From Clostridiales bacterium (GTDB lineage: Bacteria; Bacillota; Clostridia; Oscillospirales; Acutalibacteraceae), in NCBI GenBank assembly GCA_012839345.1, contig DUNN01000023.1, positions 30,746 through 94,745 of the forward strand: a stretch of DNA of 64,000 nt, read 5' to 3'. Position 1 is the stretch's first letter. Each line of letters opens with the position of its first letter. This document shows, piece by piece, positions 17,111-24,547 of the stretch. Under the pieces are notes generated by a model that searched no databases, was not told the DNA's origin, and saw only the letters and a program-made list of their open reading frames with translations. The position numbers were made by a program, and so were the translations under genes.

Positions 17111-18116
17111 ACAAAACGATATTCCCCGTTACACGGCGGATGAATCCCGCTACGACACTATGCAGTACCGCTACTGCGGAAAAAGCGGGCTGAAGCTCAG
17201 CGCTGTTTCCCTTGGCTATTGGCACAACTTCGGCACGTACGATGTGTATGAAAACGCCCGCGCGGTCACGCGGCGCGCGTTCGACCTTGGCATAACCGTA
17301 TTTGACCTTGCAAACAATTACGGTCCTCCGGCCGGCAGCGCCGAGGAAACGTTCGGCCGCCTAATGCGGGAGGATATGCATCCTTACCGCGACGAAATGG
17401 TGATTACCACAAAGGCAGGCTACCATATGTGGCCCGGCCCCTACGGCGATTTCGGGTCCCGTAAATATCTGCTGGCCAGTCTGGACCAGAGCCTGAAACG
17501 CATGGGCCTGGACTATGTGGATATTTTCTACCACCATCGCATGGACCCCAACACTCCCCTGGAGGAAACCATGGGCGCCCTTGCACAAGCGGTGAAAAGC
17601 GGCAAAGCACTGTATGTGGGTATCTCCAATTACAGCCCCGAAAAGGCGTTGGAAGCCTCCCGCCTGCTGGCAGACATGGGCGTGCACTGCCTAATCTGTC
17701 AGTCGCGCTACAACCTGTTGGACCGCAAGGTGGAGCGTGACGGTTTGTTTGGTGCGCTGGAACAGGCCGGCATGGGCATGACTGCGTTCAGCCCCTTGGC
17801 ACAAGGCCTGCTGACCGGCAAATACAACAACGGCATTCCGGAAGATTCCCGTGCGGCAGGCCGTTCGGCCTTCCTCAAGAAAGACAACATTACTCCGGAA
17901 GTAATCCGCAAAGTGACTGCGCTCGGCAAAATCGCGGCGCGCCGCGGCCAAACCACCGCACAGTTTGCGCTGAGCTGGGTGCTCCGTCAGCCGGTCATGA
18001 CCAGTGTACTCATCGGCGCCAGTCGGGTTTCGCAGCTGGAGGACAATGTTGCGGCGCTGAACCGGCTTGACTTTTCCGAAGAGGAAATCCGTGAAATTGA
18101 TGAAATTTTAAAATAG
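17103..18116 (+). CDS. Aldo/keto reductase, YghZ/Gpr-like
   Basis: An NAD(P)H-dependent reductase of the (beta/alpha)8 fold. The catalytic residues are visible: Asp and Tyr in FDLANNYGPPAGSAEE, Lys in MVITTKAG, and His in IFYHHRMDP. The NADPH-binding region SVLIGASRVSQLEDNV is near the C-terminus. The opening MQYRYCGKSGLKLSAVSLGYW and the GPPAGSAEE segment resemble L-glyceraldehyde 3-phosphate reductase YghZ, which also helps detoxify methylglyoxal. The window carries mgsA, so that role is attractive but unproven. The overlapping HxlR regulator probably controls it. Confidence 0.9.
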   Translation: MDRQNDIPRYTADESRYDTMQYRYCGKSGLKLSAVSLGYWHNFGTYDVYENARAVTRRAFDLGITVFDLANNYGPPAGSAEETFGRLMREDMHPYRDEMVITTKAGYHMWPGPYGDFGSRKYLLASLDQSLKRMGLDYVDIFYHHRMDPNTPLEETMGALAQAVKSGKALYVGISNYSPEKALEASRLLADMGVHCLICQSRYNLLDRKVERDGLFGALEQAGMGMTAFSPLAQGLLTGKYNNGIPEDSRAAGRSAFLKKDNITPEVIRKVTALGKIAARRGQTTAQFALSWVLRQPVMTSVLIGASRVSQLEDNVAALNRLDFSEEEIREIDEILK

Positions 18117-18186
18117 AACCATAAAGGCAAAGAGCCGCTGCATTACGTAGCCTTTTTGCCCCGGGCGTTGTTCCTTTTGTCAGTGA

Positions 18187-18221
18187 GATAGACCGTTCTT
18201 GTGGAACGGTCTATCTTTTTT
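18187..18221 (+). terminator. Terminator after aldo/keto reductase
   Basis: A perfect 12-bp stem, gatagaccgttc/gaacggtctatc, with a 5-base loop and a run of six T. This is the strongest textbook terminator in the left half. It is directly followed by the NrdR-like boxes of nrdD. Confidence 0.92.
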
Positions 18222-18276
18222 AATATATATTGTGTTTTTTGTGACTGGATAAAATTTGAATCTCTATATATTGTAT
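18220..18276 (+). promoter_or_regulatory. Two candidate NrdR boxes upstream of nrdD
   Basis: Box 1 TTAATATATATTGTGT (18220-18235) and box 2 TCTCTATATATTGTAT (18261-18276) each match about 12 of 16 positions of the NrdR box ACACTATATATAGTGT. They are 41 bp apart, close to four helical turns, which suits binding on one face of the DNA. NrdR is known to repress ribonucleotide reductase genes, and the next gene is nrdD. Confidence 0.65.
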
Positions 18277-18283
18277 GATAGTA

Positions 18284-18312
18284 TTGACAACAGCAGGCCC
18301 TTGAAGTAAAAT
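18284..18312 (+). promoter_or_regulatory. Promoter of nrdDG
   Basis: TTGACA (18284-18289), 17 bases, TAAAAT (18307-18312), directly downstream of the second NrdR-like box. The leader to the start codon is about 170 nt and contains a 7-bp hairpin, cgcgttc/gaacgcg (18420-18442). Confidence 0.75.
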
Positions 18313-18484
18313 GATAAATACTTTCAAGCACGGGATGATTCTTGCCGGTAATTTTTTGGCCCATCATTTGCGTCGTGCAAATTGAATTGATATAAAAACT
18401 GCAGATTTTCTTTCAACCCCGCGTTCGGACCGTTTGAACGCGGTGTCTTGTTGTTCTGCAGGAATAAAGGGAAGGATGTTCAAA

Positions 18485-20818
18485 ATGGCAGTAAAAATTC
18501 AAAAACGGAACGGTGTTGTGGTGGCGTTTGACGCGGGGAAAATCCGCAGCGCCATCAGCAAGGCCAATCAAGCCGTGCAGGATGAGTCTATGCCGGATTC
18601 CGTGCTGGACGACCTGACCGCCCGCATTGCCTCCAGCTTCGGTGATGACTGCGTTCCCACTGTGGAACAGGTACAGGATGTGGTGGAGGAAAAGCTGATT
18701 CAGGCAGACTATGCCAAAACTGCAAAGGCCTATATCCTTTACCGCGCCGAACACGCAAAAATCCGCCAGGCGGAAGGCGACCTGATGGACATCTATAAGG
18801 AACTGACGTTCCGGGATGCCCGTGATGTGGACATCAAGCGCGAAAACGCGAACATCGATGCGGACACCGCCATGGGCACCATGCTGAAATACGGCTCCGA
18901 AGGTTCCAAATATTTCTGCAACAACTACGTTCTGCCCAAGGACATTGCCGCGGCGCACATGAACGGCGACATCCATATTCATGACGAAGATTTTTACATG
19001 CTGACGGAAACCTGCTGCCAGATCGACCTGATTAAGCTGTTCCACAACGGCTTTTGCACTGGGCACGGCGCGCTGCGTGAGCCGAACGATATCCGTTCCT
19101 ATGCAGCGCTGGCCTGCATCGCCATTCAGGCGAACCAAAACGAGATGCACGGCGGCCAGGCAATTCCGAATTTCGATTATTCCATGGCACCCGGCGTTGC
19201 CAAAACCTTTGAAAAATCATACTTTCTGGCGTTTTCTCAGTTCTTCCAGGTTAGCCGGGAGATGAGCGAGGAAGATGCCGACGCACTGGTGAAGGCCATT
19301 CGTTCCGACATCCCGCAGCACATTACTCTTGGCAATGCAGAGGAATTTGGAAAAGCGGTCGTAGCTTTCCTGCCGGAATATCAGCGCAAAAACGGTCTTC
19401 CGGAAATTACCGCACAGGAAGCAGAGCGCGCGCACCGTTACGCCGTGAAAACCGGCACCACCAACACGGACAAAGCCACCTATCAGGCCATGGAAGCGCT
19501 GGTACATAACCTGAACACCATGAACTCCCGCGCGGGTGCGCAGGTTCCGTTCTCCTCCATCAATTATGGCACAGATACCTCCCCGGAAGCACGCATGGTC
19601 ATCCGCAACCTGTTGGAAGCGACCTCTGCGGGTTTGGGCGACGGCGAAACACCGATTTTCCCGGTTCAGATTTTCAAGGTGAAGGAAGGCATCAATTACA
19701 ACGAGGGCGATCCGAACTACGACCTGTTTAAATTGGCCTGCAAAGTCAGCGCGAAGCGCCTGTTTCCGAACTTCTCTTTCTTGGACGCGCCGTTTAACCT
19801 TCAGTATTATAAAGAGGGCGACTACAATACCGAAGTGGCCTACATGGGCTGCCGCACCCGCGTAATGGGCAACGTGCACGACAAGACCAAGGAAGTCACC
19901 TGTGGGCGCGGAAACCTGAGTTTTACCTCGGTGAACCTGCCGCGCATTGCCATTGAGGCAAAAGGCGACCTTAATAAATTCTACGAGCTTTTGGACAAGC
20001 GGATTGAAATCGTCATCCGCCAGCTGCTGCATCGCTTCAAAATTCAGTGCAGCAAAAAGGTTTACAATTATCCGTTCCTGATGGGGCAGGGCGTATGGAT
20101 TGATTCCGAAAAGCTCGGCCCTAACGACAGCGTGGCAGAAGTGCTGAAACACGGCACGCTCAGCATGGGCTTTATCGGCTTGGCGGAAACGCTGAAAGCG
20201 CTGACCGGCAAGCACCACGGCGAAAGCGAAGAAAGCCAGAAGCTGGGCCTTGAAATCATCTCCTATATGCGCCGTCGCATGGATGAGGAATCCGAAAAAA
20301 CCGGCCTCAACTTTACGCTGCTCGCTACTCCGGCAGAGGGCCTTTCCGGCCGTTTTGTCCGCATGGACCAGAAAAAGTACGGCATTATCCCCGGCGTAAC
20401 CGACCGGGAATATTACACCAATTCCTTCCATATTCCGGTGTACTTCCCGATTTCTGCTTTCCGGAAAATCAAGTTGGAAGCGCCTTATCATGCGCTGACC
20501 AACGCGGGGCACATCAGCTATGTAGAGCTGGACGGTGACCCGTCCAAGAACCTGGACGCGTTTGAAGCGGTGATCCGCTGCATGAAGGAAAGCGGAATCG
20601 GTTACGGCTCTGTCAACCACCCGGTGGACCGCGACCCGGTTTGCGGCTACAACGGCATTATCGACAACGAATGCCCAAAGTGCCACCGCCATGAAACCGA
20701 AGACGGCCCGAAATTCGAGCGCATCCGCAGAATTACCGGATATTTGGTGGGCACCATCGACCGGTGGAACAACGCGAAGCGTGCGGAAGAAAGGGATCGG
20801 GTAAAGCATGGGCTGTGA
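18485..20818 (+). CDS. nrdD: Anaerobic ribonucleoside-triphosphate reductase, large subunit
   Basis: Reduces ribonucleoside triphosphates to deoxynucleotides using a glycyl radical. Residues 1-95 form an ATP-cone regulatory domain (KIQKRNGVVVAFDAGKI). The catalytic body contains HIHDEDFYM and NTMNSRAGAQVPFSS. The C-terminus has the zinc site CGYNG and ECPKCHRH, and the radical glycine in RRITGYLVG. At 777 residues it is full length. The start at 18485 has GAAGG nine bases upstream; the track start is earlier in the leader. The last 11 bases overlap nrdG, its activase. Presence of the pair indicates anaerobic life. Confidence 0.97.
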   Translation: MAVKIQKRNGVVVAFDAGKIRSAISKANQAVQDESMPDSVLDDLTARIASSFGDDCVPTVEQVQDVVEEKLIQADYAKTAKAYILYRAEHAKIRQAEGDLMDIYKELTFRDARDVDIKRENANIDADTAMGTMLKYGSEGSKYFCNNYVLPKDIAAAHMNGDIHIHDEDFYMLTETCCQIDLIKLFHNGFCTGHGALREPNDIRSYAALACIAIQANQNEMHGGQAIPNFDYSMAPGVAKTFEKSYFLAFSQFFQVSREMSEEDADALVKAIRSDIPQHITLGNAEEFGKAVVAFLPEYQRKNGLPEITAQEAERAHRYAVKTGTTNTDKATYQAMEALVHNLNTMNSRAGAQVPFSSINYGTDTSPEARMVIRNLLEATSAGLGDGETPIFPVQIFKVKEGINYNEGDPNYDLFKLACKVSAKRLFPNFSFLDAPFNLQYYKEGDYNTEVAYMGCRTRVMGNVHDKTKEVTCGRGNLSFTSVNLPRIAIEAKGDLNKFYELLDKRIEIVIRQLLHRFKIQCSKKVYNYPFLMGQGVWIDSEKLGPNDSVAEVLKHGTLSMGFIGLAETLKALTGKHHGESEESQKLGLEIISYMRRRMDEESEKTGLNFTLLATPAEGLSGRFVRMDQKKYGIIPGVTDREYYTNSFHIPVYFPISAFRKIKLEAPYHALTNAGHISYVELDGDPSKNLDAFEAVIRCMKESGIGYGSVNHPVDRDPVCGYNGIIDNECPKCHRHETEDGPKFERIRRITGYLVGTIDRWNNAKRAEERDRVKHGL

Positions 20819-21311
20819 ACTGCGCATCTGCGGGGTGGAACCGGAGTCCATTGTGGACGGAAAAGGGTTCCGGTACGTGATTTTTACACAGGGCTGCCCG
20901 CACCACTGCCCCGGATGCCACAATCCGCAGACGCATGACTTTCACGGAGGCCGGTTGGTAAACACCGACGATTTGTTCCGTGAAATCTGCGAAAATCCGC
21001 TGCTGAAGGGTGTCACGTTCAGCGGGGGGGAACCGTTCTGCCAGCCCGCCCCTTTGGCGGAGCTTGCCAAGCGCATCCACGAACGCGGGATGGATGTGAC
21101 CGTTTATACCGGCTACCGGTACGAACAGCTTTTGGAGCGGGATGACCCCGCCATCGCTGCGCTGCTGCAGGAAGCCGACCTATTAGTCGACGGCCCGTTT
21201 CTGGAAGCGGAAAAGGATTTAACCCTGTTGTACCGCGGCAGCCGCAACCAACGTCTCATCGATATGAAACGCACGCGGGAAACGGGAAACATCGTGCTGG
21301 ACGGCGAATAA
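20808..21311 (+). CDS. nrdG: Anaerobic ribonucleotide reductase activating protein
   Basis: A radical SAM activase that generates the glycyl radical on NrdD. The CxxxCxxC cluster motif is CPHHCPGCHN near residue 30, preceded by FTQGC; the SAM-binding GGE motif is TFSGGEPF near residue 68. At 167 residues it is a standard NrdG. The start overlaps the nrdD coding end by 11 bases, so translation is coupled. A long hairpin terminator lies 45 bases after the stop. Confidence 0.95.
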   Translation: MGCELRICGVEPESIVDGKGFRYVIFTQGCPHHCPGCHNPQTHDFHGGRLVNTDDLFREICENPLLKGVTFSGGEPFCQPAPLAELAKRIHERGMDVTVYTGYRYEQLLERDDPAIAALLQEADLLVDGPFLEAEKDLTLLYRGSRNQRLIDMKRTRETGNIVLDGE

Positions 21312-21355
21312 CCGGAACGTCTACAACCCCGATAACAAATAAATTCAAAACCGGC

Positions 21356-21404
21356 TGAAAAATTTGCCTGCGGGCCGTTGTTTGACCCACAGGCAAATTT
21401 TTCA
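21356..21404. terminator. Terminator after nrdG
   Basis: A stem of about 19 bp (gaaaaatttgcctgcggg with cccacaggcaaatttttc, one G-T pair) with an 11-base loop. A-tract on one side and T-tract on the other suggest a bidirectional terminator. Confidence 0.85.
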
Positions 21405-21570
21405 TAGAGAGGGTGCCGTGAGATGGAAATCCATCTTTTTTTCGGCATTCTCCTTTGTCGACTCTAAAATATTTGGCGAAATCTTGTAAATAATTCCCAT
21501 ATGTGGTACGATAATATATATATACAATGTGCTGAAAGAATCCATATTTGACCGCAAGGATGTGCTTGCT

Positions 21571-22782
21571 ATGCAGAAGTTTTACTCCGATATTAAAATA
21601 GACGTGGCCATGTTCGGTGAATTTTCCATCACCATTGACGGGCATCAGCTCACCAACCTGAAGGGGCGCACCAAGCGGGTATGGATGCTGATTCAATACT
21701 TGATTGCCAACCGGCATAAGGAACTGACGCTCGACAATATTGTGGAAGTTCTCTGGGAAGACAACGAATGCGGCGATCCGCTGAATGCGCTGAAAAACTT
21801 GATTTACCGCGCGCGTGCCCTGTTGAAAGAGCTTTCGGGCAATGACCGGCTGGAGTTTATCAAATACGAACACAACACATACGCCTGGAATAACAGCTTT
21901 GACTGTACGGTCGATTTCGAATTGTTCGAGCAGTACTGCAAGCAGGGAAGGGACATTTCAAACTCGGCCCACGTGCGGATTGAAAATATGAAAAAGGCGC
22001 TTGCCCTTTACAAGGGCGAGTTTCTGCCGAAATCCTCTTACAGCAGCTGGGTGGTATCCTCTGCCGCGTATTACTCTGCGCTTTACAACGAATGCGTAAT
22101 CAAGCTGTGCGGCCTGCTGATTGAAGAACAGCGTTTTGCAGAAATTGTGGAAATCTGCGAAATTGCTTTAAAATATGCCCCGTTTGAAGAGGCCATTCAT
22201 AAAATGCTGCTTTACGGCTACATCAGCATGGGGCAGCGCGGCCAGGCGCTGGACCACTATAACGAAGTGGTGGATTTGTTTTATCGGGAGCTTGGGGTGG
22301 ACATTACGGATTCCCTCCGCCCGATTTACAAACAGCTGATTAACAGCATTAACCATATTGAAATCGACCTTTCCGTTATCAACAACGACCTGCGGGAAGC
22401 TGCGGCGGCGGAAGGCGCTTTCTACTGCGATTATGATGTATTTAAGTCGATTTACCGCGTGCAGGCGCGTACTATTCTGCGCACCGGGCAGTCCATTTAC
22501 ATTTTGCTGTTCACCCTGACCGACCCGGAGGGTGCAATTCCTCAGCCTGAAGTGGCCAAAGTTGCCGTCAGCCGCCTGAAGGACTCCATTCTTTACAGCC
22601 TTCGCAAAGGGGATGTGGTTTCCTCGTTCAGCGCAACACAGTTTATCGTCATGCTTCCGGTGATTACCTACGAAAATGCGCAGAAGGTCGCAGACCGCAT
22701 TCTTCAAAAATTCCATTTTTCCTACCGCAAAGATAATGTAACGGTCAGCGTTCGAATTAACCCGGTTGATTCGGTCATATAA
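21571..22782 (+). CDS. SARP/BTAD-type regulator with degenerate GGDEF-like C-terminus
   Basis: Residues 1-95 form an OmpR-like winged helix (GEFSITIDGHQL to LKNLIYRARALLKEL). Residues 100-260 form the BTAD helical repeat domain (YKGEFLPKSSYSSWV, AIHKMLLYGYISMGQRGQALDHYNEVV). The last 130 residues look like a GGDEF fold that has lost its signature: SLRKGDVVSSFSATQFIVMLP has SATQF where GGDEF should be. It is probably a transcription activator without cyclase activity. The track starts at GTG 21529; ATG 21571 with AAGGA about 10 bases upstream is preferred, but this is not certain. TTGTAA/TACGAT at 21485-21512 may be its promoter. The target genes are unknown. Confidence 0.8.
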   Translation: MQKFYSDIKIDVAMFGEFSITIDGHQLTNLKGRTKRVWMLIQYLIANRHKELTLDNIVEVLWEDNECGDPLNALKNLIYRARALLKELSGNDRLEFIKYEHNTYAWNNSFDCTVDFELFEQYCKQGRDISNSAHVRIENMKKALALYKGEFLPKSSYSSWVVSSAAYYSALYNECVIKLCGLLIEEQRFAEIVEICEIALKYAPFEEAIHKMLLYGYISMGQRGQALDHYNEVVDLFYRELGVDITDSLRPIYKQLINSINHIEIDLSVINNDLREAAAAEGAFYCDYDVFKSIYRVQARTILRTGQSIYILLFTLTDPEGAIPQPEVAKVAVSRLKDSILYSLRKGDVVSSFSATQFIVMLPVITYENAQKVADRILQKFHFSYRKDNVTVSVRINPVDSVI

Positions 22783-22785
22783 AAG

Positions 22786-22815
22786 AGTCATCCGCTTCGG
22801 CGGATGGCTTTTTTC
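22786..22815 (+). terminator. Terminator after SARP gene
   Basis: agtcatccgc and gcggatggct form a 10-bp stem with a TTCG tetraloop, followed by TTTTTT. It starts right at the stop codon. Confidence 0.92.
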
Positions 22816-22836
22816 GCGGCGTTTCTATTTATGGTA

Positions 22837-22868
22837 CGTGCCCGCCTGCGGCGGGCACGATTTTTTTA
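22837..22868 (+). terminator. Second tandem terminator
   Basis: A perfect 10-bp GC-rich stem cgtgcccgcc/ggcgggcacg with a 3-base loop, then ATTTTTTTAA. It is 20 bases after the first terminator. Confidence 0.9.
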
Positions 22869-22893
22869 ATTCAAGGTGTTCTACTCTTTGTAG

Positions 22894-22925
22894 TTTTCCA
22901 CAGGATTTTTAAATTCTGTGGAAAA
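22894..22925. repeat. Inverted pair of DnaA-box-like sequences
   Basis: TTTTCCACAG (22894-22903) and CTGTGGAAAA (22916-22925) are perfect inverse copies 12 bases apart. TTTTCCACA differs from the DnaA box TTATCCACA by one base. They may be DnaA sites or simply another hairpin in this spacer. Confidence 0.4.
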
Positions 22926-22969
22926 AGGCGTGCCGTATGAGTTTTCTCTCTTTACGGTACGCCTTTTTC
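22921..22969 (-). terminator. Terminator for ClC gene, probably bidirectional
   Basis: gaaaaaggcgtgccgta pairs with tacggtacgcctttttc (one wobble pair) around a 15-base loop. It lies 27 bases past the end of the convergent ClC gene and has poly-T on both readings. Confidence 0.85.
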
Positions 22970-22995
22970 GAAAGCAGGAGGATATTTGGAACAAT

Positions 22996-24285
22996 TTATT
23001 CATTTTTTCCGAGAAATTCCGGTTTGTATTTGGAGTATAGAATCCGTTGGCGGCTGTAAAGCCCAGTGTACCCAGACAGCATGTAGCTGACCGCCGCGGC
23101 CAGTAAATAATACGGTGCGCCCTGCGCGCCGAACAGTTCTACCCCCAACAGAATTGCAGTAAGCGGACAGTTGGTTACACCGCAGAATACGGAAATTAAC
23201 CCGAGCGCTGCGCCGAATGCGGGGCTCAGGCCAAGGAGAGAAGCCGCGGTGCAGCCAAAGGTTGCGCCCACAAAAAAGCCGGGGACAATTTCTCCGCCCT
23301 TAAACCCGGCACCTATGGTCAGCGCGGTGAAAATCAGCTTTAAAACAAATGCTTCCGGGCGGGCATTCCCTTTCAGCGCGGCGGAGATCACATCCATGCC
23401 CGCGCCGAGATACTCCCTTCCCACGGCAAGGGACAATAGCAGCACCAGTGCGCCGCCCACAGCTGCCCGCAGGTAGGGATTCGCCAGCCAGCGGCGGTAC
23501 AGCTTGCCGGTTCCCCGCAGGGTCCAGCAATACAGAACGCTCAGGGCCGAGCACAGCGCGGCAAGCAGGATAATCAGCAGCATTGCGGAAACGGAAAGGG
23601 ACGGGATCCCGGCAATTGGATAAACCTCCGGCGCAATCCCCAGGCTGCGCGCAAGGAATACCGCAAGCAGGGAAGCTACCGCGCAGGGAACCAGTGCGGC
23701 ATAATACATCACACCCACGCTGGTAACCTCCATGGCAAATACGGCGGAGGTAATAGGCGTTCCGAACAACGCAGCAAACGCAGCGCTCATGCCGCACATT
23801 GTGATAATGTGAAGGTCTTTTTCATCCAGTTTCAGTACACGGCCGATAGAAAACCCTAAGCTGCCGCCCATTTGAAGCGCAGCGCCTTCGCGGCCGGCGG
23901 AACCGCCGAACAGGTGTGTAATCACGGTTGAAATAAAAATCAACGGCGCCATCCGGAACGGCAAGGGGGACGGGGAACGCACAGCCAGCAGCACCAAATC
24001 CGTTCCCTGTGGTTTTTTTACGCCGCATACACGGTAAAGGAACACCTCCATCAAACCGGCAATTGGCAGCAGCCAGACTAGCCACAGCGTGGTTTTGCGT
24101 AGCGACGTGGCAAGGTTAATGCAATAAAGGAATCCCGTTCCAACCAAACCCACCACGGTTCCGGTCAGCACCGCGATGAAAAGCCACTTGAAAAAAGCGT
24201 ATGGCGCCTGCGTCCAACCAATCACTTTTTCCTTGTTTAATTTATTCTCTTTCCAAAAAGGGTGGAACACCGTATCCATCTCCAA
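22996..24285 (-). CDS. ClC-family anion channel/antiporter
   Basis: A polytopic membrane protein of the ClC family with about ten hydrophobic segments. Selectivity-filter region 2 is GGSAGREGAALQMGG, carrying the gating glutamate; region 3 is GAGFKGGEIVPGFFVGATFG. Region 1, GSGIP in classical chloride ClCs, is GTDLVLLA here. This combination is closer to the fluoride-exporting CLC-F clade than to EriC, but clade assignment needs a tree. No CBS domains follow. The N-terminus is uncertain: ATG at 24285 and 24279 both lack a well-spaced ribosome binding site. A hairpin with T6 lies in the leader (about 24298-24325). Confidence 0.85.
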   Translation of the reverse strand: MEMDTVFHPFWKENKLNKEKVIGWTQAPYAFFKWLFIAVLTGTVVGLVGTGFLYCINLATSLRKTTLWLVWLLPIAGLMEVFLYRVCGVKKPQGTDLVLLAVRSPSPLPFRMAPLIFISTVITHLFGGSAGREGAALQMGGSLGFSIGRVLKLDEKDLHIITMCGMSAAFAALFGTPITSAVFAMEVTSVGVMYYAALVPCAVASLLAVFLARSLGIAPEVYPIAGIPSLSVSAMLLIILLAALCSALSVLYCWTLRGTGKLYRRWLANPYLRAAVGGALVLLLSLAVGREYLGAGMDVISAALKGNARPEAFVLKLIFTALTIGAGFKGGEIVPGFFVGATFGCTAASLLGLSPAFGAALGLISVFCGVTNCPLTAILLGVELFGAQGAPYYLLAAAVSYMLSGYTGLYSRQRILYSKYKPEFLGKNE

Positions 24286-24477
24286 ATCGGCATCCGGTTA
24301 AAAAACGCCGGTACCTTGCCGGGGCAATGTACAAGCGTTAAAACAATCAATCGAATGCCTTGAAATTCTTTTCATTCATTTCTTTTCCATTATACTTCAT
24401 CCCAAGGAGGAATGAAATTGACGGAATCTGTAAATTTCAGCAGGATCCGTTCTGAAAAAATGGGAAATGCGGCAAGC

Positions 24478-24519
24478 AAAAGCGCTGCAAAATGCAGAAA
24501 ACACATTTTGCAGCGCTTG
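24478..24519 (-). terminator. Terminator of the Gld-like operon
   Basis: A perfect 15-bp inverted repeat (aagcgctgcaaaatg 24480-24494, cattttgcagcgctt 24504-24518); on the - strand it ends in gcgcttttgctt. It is 30 bases after the last gene of the operon. Confidence 0.85.
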
Positions 24520-24547
24520 TATTAATCCGGTCAATGCAAAGCCGGAA

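Noticed and set aside
19217-20923. 568-codon ORF on the - strand opposite nrdD
   Set aside because: It is a shadow of nrdD in a GC-rich third-position frame; its translation is rich in His, Phe and Val with no family motifs, while nrdD has all its motifs.
24286-24420. Fluoride (crcB) riboswitch upstream of the ClC gene
   Set aside because: The conserved GG-GATGG and CTGATG elements are absent on the - strand.
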